A program made the translations under genes and the position numbers. Of a stretch of DNA of 13,154 nucleotides, positions 7,193 through 13,154 are shown in pieces. The stretch's first letter is position 1. Each line of letters opens with the position of its first letter. The DNA comes from Gammaproteobacteria bacterium. Lineage in GTDB: Bacteria; Pseudomonadota; Gammaproteobacteria; JAABTG01. Under the pieces are notes generated by a model, which was given only the letters and a program-made list of their open reading frames with translations, had not been told where the DNA came from and did no database searches. The DNA lies in the NCBI GenBank assembly GCA_030066245.1, contig JASJBY010000130.1, positions 1 to 13,154 on the forward strand, given 5' to 3'.

Positions 7193-7530
7193 TGTTATTC
7201 ATTCCACTAAGGGCACGCATGTGACGATGCTCGACGTCATCGTCTTGTTTTGTTGTCGGTCGCATTTTTCGCAATAACTGAGCCACAACGATAAGGCATT
7301 GACAAAGCAAACGAATTTTTCGAGGGGCTGGCGGACCTGTAAAGTTGACCGACATGCTCGGGTTTTGGCGCCGGGCGGTGCAGGCCGACCGAGGGCGGCC
7401 AAATGCCGGGCATGTTCGGGGCTTGGGAGCGAAGCACCCCGGCCCCGGCGGGTTACCGTGATGTTAGAGTTCCCGACAAAAAAGTGGATTTGGTGCGGTT
7501 ACCGGCGGGGGGGAGCCTAACCGCCCTGCG
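7193..7530. other. Hairpin-rich intergenic region after pdxH
   Basis: Between the pdxH stop and the oxidase remnant start, both on the minus strand. It contains a 7-bp dyad GACGATG/CATCGTC at 7223-7244, about 30 bp upstream of the remnant's ATG. It also contains a direct repeat CATGYTCGGG at 7353-7362 and 7411-7420, a GGGGCTT/AAG-CCCC imperfect hairpin near 7418-7440, and the dyad at 7495-7524. No coding frame is convincing. Confidence 0.4.
7495..7524 (-). terminator. Possible terminator of pdxH
   Basis: GCGGTTA and TAACCGC form a 7-bp stem with an inner GGC/GCC extension around a G-rich (minus strand: C-rich) loop. It lies 7 bp past the pdxH stop. A run of six T on the minus strand follows about 11-12 nt after the stem, further than usual for an intrinsic terminator, so confidence is low. 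Confidence 0.35.
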
Positions 7531-8187
7531 CTAGGGATAAAGTCTGGTGATGGCCCACCCCTCGGCTTCGCGGGTGTAGCTCAGCCGGTCGTGCAGGCGG
7601 TCCAGACGGCCCTGCCAGAACTCGATGCGCTGGGGCCTCGTAAGGTAGCCGCCCCAGAACGGCGGCAGAGGGACGTCTCCGTCCGCGAACTTCTCTTCGT
7701 ACTCACGCACGCGCCGCTCGAGAACCTCCCGGCTCCGGAGCGGGCTGCTCTGGTCGGAGGCCCAGGCACCGATGCGGCTGCCGCGGGGTCGCGTCTTGAA
7801 GTATGCGAACGACTCCTGCTCGGAAATGCGCTCCACCTGTCCCTCCACGCGTACCTGTCGTTCCAGCATGGCCCAGTAGAAAACCATTGCCACTCGGGAG
7901 TTGTCCAGCAGCTCCTTCGCTTTTCGGCTTCCGTAGTTGGTGAAGAACACGAAGCCGCGCGCGTCGAACCCTTTCAGCAGCAGCATGCGGGCGGCGGGCG
8001 ACCCGTCCTTGCCGCAGGTGGCAACGGTCATGGCATTGGGAAGGAATATCCCGGCTTTCTCGGCATCCTTGAACCAGCGGCCGAACAAGGCAATGGGATC
8101 CTCCTCGGCGGCGGTGAGTTCGGGGAGCCCGCGGGCGACACCCTGACCCAGGGTCAACACAGCGCGAACTTTAGCTAGCAGAGACAT
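7531..8187 (-). CDS. pdxH: Pyridoxamine/pyridoxine 5'-phosphate oxidase
   Basis: PdxH is the cytoplasmic FMN enzyme that oxidises pyridoxamine or pyridoxine 5'-phosphate to pyridoxal 5'-phosphate, the last step of the vitamin B6 salvage and DXP-dependent routes. From the ATG at 8187 the protein is 218 residues, the same as E. coli PdxH. Conserved pieces are DPIALFGRWFKDA (30-42), ARMLLLKGFD (66-75), FFTNYGSRKA (81-90, FMN phosphate binding), LERQVRVEG (108-116), RPRGSRIGAWASDQSS (133-148), PFWGGYL (176-182) and the substrate-binding RLHDR (197-201). The open frame extends upstream to 8346, but that extra stretch lacks family similarity. The ribosome binding site at 8187 is weak. It is the last gene of a minus-strand run after the HisN-like gene, 171 bp downstream of it. 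Confidence 0.95.
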   Translation of the reverse strand: MSLLAKVRAVLTLGQGVARGLPELTAAEEDPIALFGRWFKDAEKAGIFLPNAMTVATCGKDGSPAARMLLLKGFDARGFVFFTNYGSRKAKELLDNSRVAMVFYWAMLERQVRVEGQVERISEQESFAYFKTRPRGSRIGAWASDQSSPLRSREVLERRVREYEEKFADGDVPLPPFWGGYLTRPQRIEFWQGRLDRLHDRLSYTREAEGWAITRLYP

Positions 8188-8358
8188 GGGCGACCGAACG
8201 GTGACGTAGGTGAAGGGGCGCTTGCCGCCAGCCTGGAGGAGGCTGACGCTCGCGGGGGCCCCGGACAACCCGTAGTGCGTAGGTTTACAGCCCGGATGCC
8301 TGGGTGCAAGTGGGCGCCCGCCGCCCGGACGAGAACAGCGCACCATGGGCTGGTGCCG

Positions 8359-9153
8359 TCAAGGAGCCGTCCGGCCGTGCAGTTCGTCCAGCAGCTCCGG
8401 CAAGAGTCTTCCGTCGCCCACGGCAAGCACCTTGCCGTCCGATTCCGTGGTCAGGGGGCGTCCCTCCCAATCCGTGACCGAGCCGCCCGCATTTCGGACC
8501 AGTACTTCCAGGGGCGCGAAATCGTGCACCGCCAGGCCGGCGTCCAGGTAGGCATCGGAGAAACCGGCTGCCAGGAGACCAAAGTCGTAGCACTCGGCAC
8601 CGTAGCGCATCCACTTCGCGCGCGTGCCGACGCGTCTGATGGCGTCGTCGAAGGGTGCCGCATGCCCATCGGGACCATAGGTGCATACACCGGCCCGGGA
8701 GAGCGACTCGCAGGCGCGGGTCCGGACCGACTTGCCGTTGAGGACGGTCCCGTGGCCATTCGCTCCCAGCCAGCGGTCACGGAGAATCGGCTGATCAACT
8801 AGGCCGAGCAGAAAGTGCCCGGACCGGGAAAGGGATATGAGGGTGCCGAACAGAGGCACCCCACTCAGGAAGAGCTTGGTCCCGTCCAGTGGGTTGATGT
8901 GCCACACATACTCTGCGGCCGCATTCCTGGACGGGTACTCCTCGCCTTCAATGCCGTGATCGGGATGGGCCCGTTCAATCCGCTCGCGCATGACGCGTTC
9001 CGCGTCACGGTCCACGGCAGTCACTGGACTGCCGTCGGGCTTCGAGTCGACGGCCAGCGGTCGGCGGAAATGCTGACGGTGAACGCCTCCGGCCAGGTCG
9101 GCCAGGTCGTGTGCCAGTTCCACCAGGCCCGCAGGACAATCCAACGTACTCAC
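8359..9153 (-). CDS. Inositol-monophosphatase-family phosphatase, HisN-like
   Basis: The 264-residue product belongs to the Mg2+-dependent IMPase superfamily and is closest in pattern to HisN-type histidinol-phosphate phosphatases; the substrate cannot be proved from sequence. Motifs are SKPDGSPVTAVDRDAE (37-52), GEE (70-72, metal ligand glutamate), WHINPLDGT (84-92), GAECYDFGLLAAGFSDAYLDA (185-205) and VHDFAPLEVLVRNAGG (209-224, last metal ligand Asp211). In the WxxDPxDGT signature the first Asp is normally a metal ligand; here it is Asn87 (codon AAC), while Asp90 is kept. I chose the GTG at 9153 because GGGAG lies 5 nt upstream and an upstream ATG at 9198 adds non-homologous residues. It sits 107 bp after the CBS gene and could be co-transcribed with it. 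Confidence 0.85.
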   Translation of the reverse strand: MSTLDCPAGLVELAHDLADLAGGVHRQHFRRPLAVDSKPDGSPVTAVDRDAERVMRERIERAHPDHGIEGEEYPSRNAAAEYVWHINPLDGTKLFLSGVPLFGTLISLSRSGHFLLGLVDQPILRDRWLGANGHGTVLNGKSVRTRACESLSRAGVCTYGPDGHAAPFDDAIRRVGTRAKWMRYGAECYDFGLLAAGFSDAYLDAGLAVHDFAPLEVLVRNAGGSVTDWEGRPLTTESDGKVLAVGDGRLLPELLDELHGRTAP

Positions 9154-9260
9154 GGCATCTCCCGAATCCCCCGGCGGCGGCCCTGCCAGTCCTCGCAACG
9201 CACCGATGCCTGGGAATTCAGTCCGTCGGTCGCCTGGGCGGCGTTGTCTACACTCGGTGC

Positions 9261-9953
9261 CTAGGACGGCGACGCATGTCCCAGCTCATGGGTCATCTCG
9301 GCGAGGGAGTGCGCGGCTGTCATGACCTCGCTGATGTCCACGCCGAGCTGGCGCCCGATCTGAGCTGCGGAGAACAGGCCGCGCACCTGCTGCTGGGCCG
9401 TGCGGCTCGGGACCGCTTTGCTCTTCTCCCATCCTGTGGTCGCGAAGGGGGGCAGTTCCTCGGCCAGCCCGGGCGTCGATTCGCTCCCGTCTTCGCTTTC
9501 ACAGACGAGCAAATGGCGCTGCTCAAGCTCCCGCAGCGTGCTCACCACATGCGCGACCTGTGCGTTGCGCACGCTGATCATGTTCAGAACCCGGATCTGA
9601 TCCAGCGTGGTCATGATCTGGGCGACGGTGATATCGCTCCTGGCAGCTCTGGCTTCTTCAACCAGCCTCACGGGCTTCTCGCCTTGAATGTCGTAGGACG
9701 ACACCAGGCCGATGACGTGCTCCACGGCATTGGTGACGAGCAGCAAGCGGACGCCTGAGGTCTTCATATGCTCGAGGGCGTCGTCGATAGTGACGAGTGC
9801 GCCAATCGTAAGCGGTCGCACGTAGGTGAAGTCCGTCATCACATCCGTGGCCGGACTGTCCAGGAACACGTGTTTGGGAAGCTCTGGCGGCCGGACATAA
9901 CTGGTGCCTGCCTGAAGCGGCCAGTGGGAGAGGGACGCTGTTTCAACCTTCAT
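9261..9953 (-). CDS. CBS-domain protein
   Basis: The 230-residue soluble protein has two CBS motifs, which usually pair into a module binding adenine nucleotides. CBS1 spans about 36-93 (DVMTDF..., IDDALEHMKTSGVRLLLVTN, VIGLVSSYDIQGEKP). CBS2 spans about 108-205 (ITVAQIMTTLDQI, VSTLRELEQRHLLVC, VRGLFSAAQIGRQLG). Between the two strands of CBS2 lies a polar insert of about 35 residues (154-188) rich in Ser, Glu and Pro. No enzyme domain is fused, so it is probably a small regulatory or sensory protein; its target is unknown. The ATG at 9953 has only a G-rich stretch (GGGG, about 8 nt upstream) as ribosome binding site. A candidate promoter lies at about 10064-10069. The HisN-like gene follows on the same strand. 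Confidence 0.85.
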   Translation of the reverse strand: MKVETASLSHWPLQAGTSYVRPPELPKHVFLDSPATDVMTDFTYVRPLTIGALVTIDDALEHMKTSGVRLLLVTNAVEHVIGLVSSYDIQGEKPVRLVEEARAARSDITVAQIMTTLDQIRVLNMISVRNAQVAHVVSTLRELEQRHLLVCESEDGSESTPGLAEELPPFATTGWEKSKAVPSRTAQQQVRGLFSAAQIGRQLGVDISEVMTAAHSLAEMTHELGHASPS

Positions 9954-10058
9954 GCTTATTACCCCGGTGGTGTGGTGGGTGCTGATTCGAATGCGACGTC
10001 GGTCGCCTGGGGTCAGACGCGCGGTCCTGGGGGCGCGCGGCTAAAAAACCAACATAAA

Positions 10059-10072
10059 GCCTAATTATAGGC
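10059..10072 (-). promoter_or_regulatory. Palindromic -10-like element upstream of CBS gene
   Basis: GCCTA-ATTA-TAGGC is a 5-bp perfect dyad. On the minus strand it contains TATAAT (10069 to 10064), a consensus -10 box, about 110 nt upstream of the CBS gene start. A matching -35 is not obvious. The rest of the 9954-10244 gap shows no gene. Confidence 0.35.
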
Positions 10073-10244
10073 ATCATGAGGTCTGAACTGTTCTCCCGAC
10101 AGGGGTCCTCTCGGCAACTTCGTTTCGCGCCAGGCCGGCAACGACTCCATGCGATCGGGCGGCGGCCACAAGCCGGTGGGCGGTGCGCCTCTCCGTGAAA
10201 ATGCCGGGCCTCGCCGTCGCTACGCTCAATCGCGTCTTTCGAAA

Positions 10245-10964
10245 TCAATAAAGCTCGAGCAGCGATTGGGGCGTCAGGTTAGGGTCATCGATGGAAAGCA
10301 CCCGCGTGTTTGCCGGTGGCAGCATGGGCTCGGTGTAGGCCACGATACTCAGATTCTGCCGGCTCACGTCCAGCGTGAGGGGCTCACTCGCCGACAGGAT
10401 CTCCTGCATCCGTGACTCGACTCGCCGCGCGGCCTCGCCCCTTGGCCCTTCTCCGGCCACGTGTCCGAGCACCATATAGAAGTCGTTGTCGATGTCCGAC
10501 TCGCCGGTGTGCAAATTGTGCGCGATATTGAACGTGTTGAGGCGGCGCCGGAGCGCATCCAGAGCGAGCAGGTAACCGCCGTCGCGCACCGGCCAGCCAA
10601 TGGTCACGGCCGCGCGCTTCTGCACGGAGAATGCCCGCAGGTAGGGGTGCTGGCCCCGGCTCGCGAACCCGTAGTCGGCATCGGCGCAAAATCCCCCGAT
10701 CTGAACTCGCAACTCGGGATTGTGTGACTGACGCAAAAAGGCCAGCAGCGCCGCGGCATTCATGGGGCGTTGGCTGTTGGCGTTCAACACTACCTGACCG
10801 TGTCGGCGGCCTTCCAGCCCGATGATGGTCCCATGCACCTGCTCGAGTGCATAGGGACAAAACGCGTCCCCGAGCAGACTCGACAGCTCTTCCAGGCAAG
10901 CGTCGAGGTAGCGGGCGGTCTGCCTGTCCTTGGGCCCGTATGGGGAGACCAGAGAAACTTGCAT
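10245..10964 (-). CDS. Conserved-looking protein of unknown function
   Basis: A 239-residue soluble protein with no signal peptide or membrane helix. I do not recognise the family. An early EQVHGTIIGLEG (41-52) contains an H-x-T motif like the first half of 2H phosphoesterases. The second H-x-[ST] motif expected of that family is not evident in the corresponding later region (DNDFYMVLGHV, 160-169), so the relation is doubtful. Other conserved-looking stretches are QIGGFCADADYGFASRGQHPY (88-108) and LDVSRQNLSIVAYTEPMLPP (198-217). Coding evidence is the long frame with balanced composition and its place 57 bp after the VanZ-like gene on the same strand, suggesting an operon. The start at 10964 has only a weak GAG upstream. 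Confidence 0.65.
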   Translation of the reverse strand: MQVSLVSPYGPKDRQTARYLDACLEELSSLLGDAFCPYALEQVHGTIIGLEGRRHGQVVLNANSQRPMNAAALLAFLRQSHNPELRVQIGGFCADADYGFASRGQHPYLRAFSVQKRAAVTIGWPVRDGGYLLALDALRRRLNTFNIAHNLHTGESDIDNDFYMVLGHVAGEGPRGEAARRVESRMQEILSASEPLTLDVSRQNLSIVAYTEPMLPPANTRVLSIDDPNLTPQSLLELY

Positions 10965-11021
10965 GCGACTGCTCGGATCCGACGTCGGAACGTGCGGGCG
11001 GCGTTTAAGGCTCTCTTCCGG

Positions 11022-11396
11022 CTACTCGGCCAGGAACACCGCCAGGAGCAGCCCGAGACCTGCCCCCGTCGAATTCAGCGCCACGTCGGCGAGAGAGCCG
11101 TAGCGATCGGGCAGCCGAATCTGATGCCACTCGTTAAAGGCACCGAAACCCGCAGCGATCAGGAACGCCGCGAGCAGGCGGTTTGGAAGCTGCAAAGGCA
11201 GCGGAGCAAGCGCCCAGAACCACAGCCAGCTCAGGCCCCCGTAGAAAAGCACATGCAGGGTCTTCTGCACCAACGGCGGCGTTCGGGCAGCGATTCGCAC
11301 CAGCAACCGATCGCCCGGACGGGCGCGTCCCGGGATCGAGGAGAGTACAAACAAGACACCCATGAAGGTGAGGGCCACTGCTACGCGCAACTCCAT
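11022..11396 (-). CDS. VanZ-like membrane protein
   Basis: A 124-residue inner-membrane protein with about four hydrophobic segments (near 4-20, 48-64, 73-88 and 105-122). It carries the VanZ-like signature: QKTLHVLFYGGLSWLW in the second segment and NEWHQIRLPDRYGSLADVALNSTGAGLG toward the end. The family is named for VanZ of teicoplanin resistance, but most chromosomal members are of unknown function, so no resistance role should be inferred. The ATG at 11396 is preferred over a TTG two codons upstream; neither has a strong ribosome binding site. It is divergent from the metalloprotease-like gene, with 133 bp between them for promoters, and leads into the 239-residue gene. Confidence 0.85.
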   Translation of the reverse strand: MELRVAVALTFMGVLFVLSSIPGRARPGDRLLVRIAARTPPLVQKTLHVLFYGGLSWLWFWALAPLPLQLPNRLLAAFLIAAGFGAFNEWHQIRLPDRYGSLADVALNSTGAGLGLLLAVFLAE

Positions 11397-11529
11397 GGCC
11401 AAACTCTAGCAGAACGGTGCCTGGCTCTGCCCCCCCTCCGACGGGTCCCATATGCGGGTTAAACCTTTCCGCGGGTCCGCCGTTGACTAGTGACGGAGTG
11501 CTGGGCGGCGGCGAAGGACTGTCAAGCGT

Positions 11530-12300
11530 ATGTGGAAGATGATCAGGATAGGACTGCTTCTCTACCTGCTGCTTATGGTGGGCGGCGGCACGTGGCTTGC
11601 GCGCGCCCGGACCACCGACTGGAACGAAGCCCTGTGGGTGACGGTTTATCCCATCAATGCTGACGGTAGCCGGGTTTCTGCGGACTACATCTCCGGACTG
11701 GACTCGGCAGCGTTCGCGGCAATCCCGGCCTTCATGGCCCGGGAGGGGCGTCGTTTCGGTGTGACGTTGCAATCACCCGTGCGGGTAACGCTGGGCGCCA
11801 CATTGACCGAAATGCCGCCCCCACCACCGCACAATCGGCACCCTCTCGCGGTGATGTACTGGAGCCTCAAGCTGCGATACTGGAACTTCCGGGTTGACAA
11901 GGGACCCGCCCCCCCGCCTGCTGACATCGAAGTGTTCGTGCAGTACTTCGACCCGGCGTCTCATCGCTCGCTGAGCCATTCCCTGGGTCTGCAGAAAGGC
12001 CTCATAGGCGTGGTCAATGCTTTTGCCGACAGGGCATACCAGGGCAGTAACCAGGTTGTTCTGGCCCATGAGCTGTTGCACACGCTGGGCGCCACGGACA
12101 AGTACGACCCCGCAACCAATCTGCCGCTCCACCCCCACGGCTTCGCGGATCCCGGCAGCCAGCCCCTCTATCCTCAGACCCGGGCGGAAATCATGGGCGG
12201 CCGGATCCCCGTTTCGAGCACGGAGGCTGCGACACCGCGCCGGCTCCGCCAGGTCGTGGTCGGTCCCCTCACCGCCCGGGAGATAGGCTGGCTCGAGTGA
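11530..12300 (+). CDS. Membrane-anchored zinc-metalloprotease-like protein
   Basis: The 256-residue product has one N-terminal hydrophobic segment (about 6-20, IRIGLLLYLLLMVGGG) with no clear cleavage site, so it is probably anchored in the inner membrane with the rest in the periplasm. Residues 180-190 read HELLHTLGATD, matching HExxHxxGxxD. That is the zinc motif form with Asp as third ligand found in some metzincin-like peptidases such as snapalysin. Met222 in AEIMGGRIP could serve as the Met-turn about 30 residues later. Proline-rich tracts (96-100, 127-130) separate subdomains. Peptidase activity is inference from these motifs. AAGGA about 11 nt before the ATG supports the start. It is divergent from the VanZ-like gene; no same-strand partner is evident. 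Confidence 0.8.
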   Translation: MWKMIRIGLLLYLLLMVGGGTWLARARTTDWNEALWVTVYPINADGSRVSADYISGLDSAAFAAIPAFMAREGRRFGVTLQSPVRVTLGATLTEMPPPPPHNRHPLAVMYWSLKLRYWNFRVDKGPAPPPADIEVFVQYFDPASHRSLSHSLGLQKGLIGVVNAFADRAYQGSNQVVLAHELLHTLGATDKYDPATNLPLHPHGFADPGSQPLYPQTRAEIMGGRIPVSSTEAATPRRLRQVVVGPLTAREIGWLE

Positions 12301-12606
12301 CTCAGCCGGCGTCTGCGCCCCCAGCGGCTCATCAGGCTGCTTCCTGAGGGAGGCCCGTTGCTAACTGCCGTCGGCGGCTCGGTCGGGACAGGTCCTGCCC
12401 CGGTGGTTGCTACGCGGTTCCCCGCTGGTGCTCCCTGCCGCTGTGATGTGTCGAGGGTGGGGTTACACTATAAAATCGATGCGCAACCCGCGGCAGGCTG
12501 ATTCGGCCGGGGCGTGGGCACAGACGGCCAGCGGCGCCCCGGTCGGACCTTGAGACTGCTGCGCTGGCACGAGCGACCGATGATCAGGAGAAGCTTGACA
12601 GCGGTG
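12301..12606. other. Intergenic region before solute-binding protein gene
   Basis: GC-rich leader between two plus-strand genes. TATAAA at 12469-12474 is a possible -10 box, without a clear -35. AGGAG at 12586-12590 is the best ribosome binding site for the next gene. An imperfect pairing GGGACAGG/CCTGCCCC near 12386-12402 is too tight a loop to call a terminator. Confidence 0.35.
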
Positions 12607-13154
12607 ATGTGGCGAGACATGCGTACGGTGGCGACGGGCAACGTGGCACCCAGACGAAGGTGCTTCCTTCTGGCCGGGGTGGCGCTACTGTTGCTCTGCG
12701 GGTCGGTGACCGCCCGGGAGCAGCTCTCCGTTGTGGCAAGCCCCTGGCCGCCGTATGTGGCGCCCGGCGTGCAGCACAGCGGTCTGGCCGTGCATCTGGT
12801 CACCGAGGCTCTACAACGCGCCGGTTATGGGTCATCGCTCACCCTGACAAGCTGGCCAAGAGACCTGGAGGCCACCGAGCAGGGCAGCCAGGACGTCATT
12901 GCAAGCGTCTGGTTCACCGAGCAACGGGCACGCAAGCTCGCCTTCAGCAAGCCCTACATCGTCACGGAAACTCATTTCGTCAAGCGTCGCGACGCGCCGC
13001 ACCGGTACCGGACGCTGGCCGACCTGAGAGGGCTTAGAATCGGCGTGGTTAAGGGTTACGCTTACGGCGGACAGGCCGACGCCGCCGGACTGGAGGTGAC
13101 GCCGGTGTTCATGGGCAGTGTGTTGGACAACCTGCGCAGTCTTGTGGCCGGGGA
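12607..13154 (+). CDS. Family-3 extracellular solute-binding protein, 5' part
   Basis: About 182 codons are present before the window ends, with no stop. The signal peptide (basic APRRR, core CFLLAGVALLLLCGSVTA) is followed by a periplasmic binding-protein fold of the SBP_bac_3 type. Recognisable pieces are VVASPWPPYVAPGVQHSGL, HLVTEALQRAGY, DVIASVWFTEQRARKLAFSKPYI and LADLRGLRIGVVKGYAYG. Such proteins bind amino acids or similar small solutes for ABC importers, or act as stand-alone or sensor-linked domains; the ligand cannot be told. The start is uncertain. ATG at 12580, 12607 and 12619 are in frame; 12607 was taken because AGGAG lies 16 nt upstream and the signal peptide has a usual length. 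Starting at 12619 is equally possible. Confidence 0.8.
   Translation, partial: MWRDMRTVATGNVAPRRRCFLLAGVALLLLCGSVTAREQLSVVASPWPPYVAPGVQHSGLAVHLVTEALQRAGYGSSLTLTSWPRDLEATEQGSQDVIASVWFTEQRARKLAFSKPYIVTETHFVKRRDAPHRYRTLADLRGLRIGVVKGYAYGGQADAAGLEVTPVFMGSVLDNLRSLVAG

Noticed and set aside
7495..7530. Integron attC-like GTTAGGC/GCCTAAC core next to pdxH
   Set aside because: The core 7-mer fits the consensus by chance, but no paired RYYYAAC site at the right distance and no integrase were found.
7591..8178. Long plus-strand frame opposite pdxH
   Set aside because: Antisense shadow of a clear pdxH gene, produced by GC-rich codon bias.
9111..9758. Plus-strand 215-codon frame opposite the CBS and phosphatase genes
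   Set aside because: Antisense shadow; the minus strand carries clear conserved domains.
10770..11462. Plus-strand 230-codon frame across the VanZ-like and 239-residue genes
   Set aside because: It spans two minus-strand genes, has no recognisable motif and overlaps the VanZ signature on the opposite strand.
1..13154. CRISPR arrays, tRNA or rRNA genes
   Set aside because: No regularly spaced repeats, no tRNA cloverleaf sequence and no rRNA-like conserved stretches were seen on either strand by reading.

Overview
The window looks like chromosomal DNA of a high-GC proteobacterium, most likely a gammaproteobacterium. The evidence is a PEP-CTERM exported protein, an E. coli-length PdxH, a HisN-like phosphatase, a VanZ-like protein and GC-rich codon use. 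The taxonomic call is inference and I would not go below class level. The window splits into a disturbed, mobile-element-rich left half (about 1-7200) and an ordinary chromosomal right half (about 7500-13154).

Left half. A PEP-CTERM protein gene (184-984, minus) is followed by a complete small serine recombinase (1337-1924, minus). The recombinase ribosome binding site and most of its start codon lie inside a 12-bp dyad. Next is an exported protein of unknown function (2309-3313, minus). A 5'-truncated IS1634/IS4-type transposase remnant (about 4066-4790, plus) follows, then an apparently intact IS630-family element (5007-6138, transposase 5019-6086, minus). The right end of the IS630 element lies 8 bp past the stop codon of a headless YtkA-like domain (6147-6527). 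That domain is joined through an in-frame TGA to the front part of a galactose-oxidase-like (copper radical oxidase) gene (6528-7192). The oxidase gene also carries a frameshift just after its signal peptide. I read 6147-7192 as two former genes, or one former multidomain gene, broken by a frameshift and a deletion next to an insertion sequence.

Right half. Five minus-strand genes run toward the left. In transcription order they are a VanZ-like membrane protein (11022-11396), an unassigned 239-residue protein (10245-10964), a CBS-domain protein (9261-9953), an inositol-monophosphatase/HisN-like phosphatase (8359-9153) and pyridoxamine-phosphate oxidase PdxH (7531-8187). Divergent from the VanZ gene is a membrane-anchored, zinc-metalloprotease-like protein with a metzincin-type motif (11530-12300, plus). 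A family-3 solute-binding protein (from about 12607, plus) runs off the right edge.

No rRNA, tRNA or CRISPR array was seen. I found no convincing new multi-gene system. The points most worth checking are the dyad covering the recombinase start, the decayed oxidase/YtkA locus, the Asp-to-Asn change in a metal-binding motif of the phosphatase, and the small anchored metzincin-like protein.
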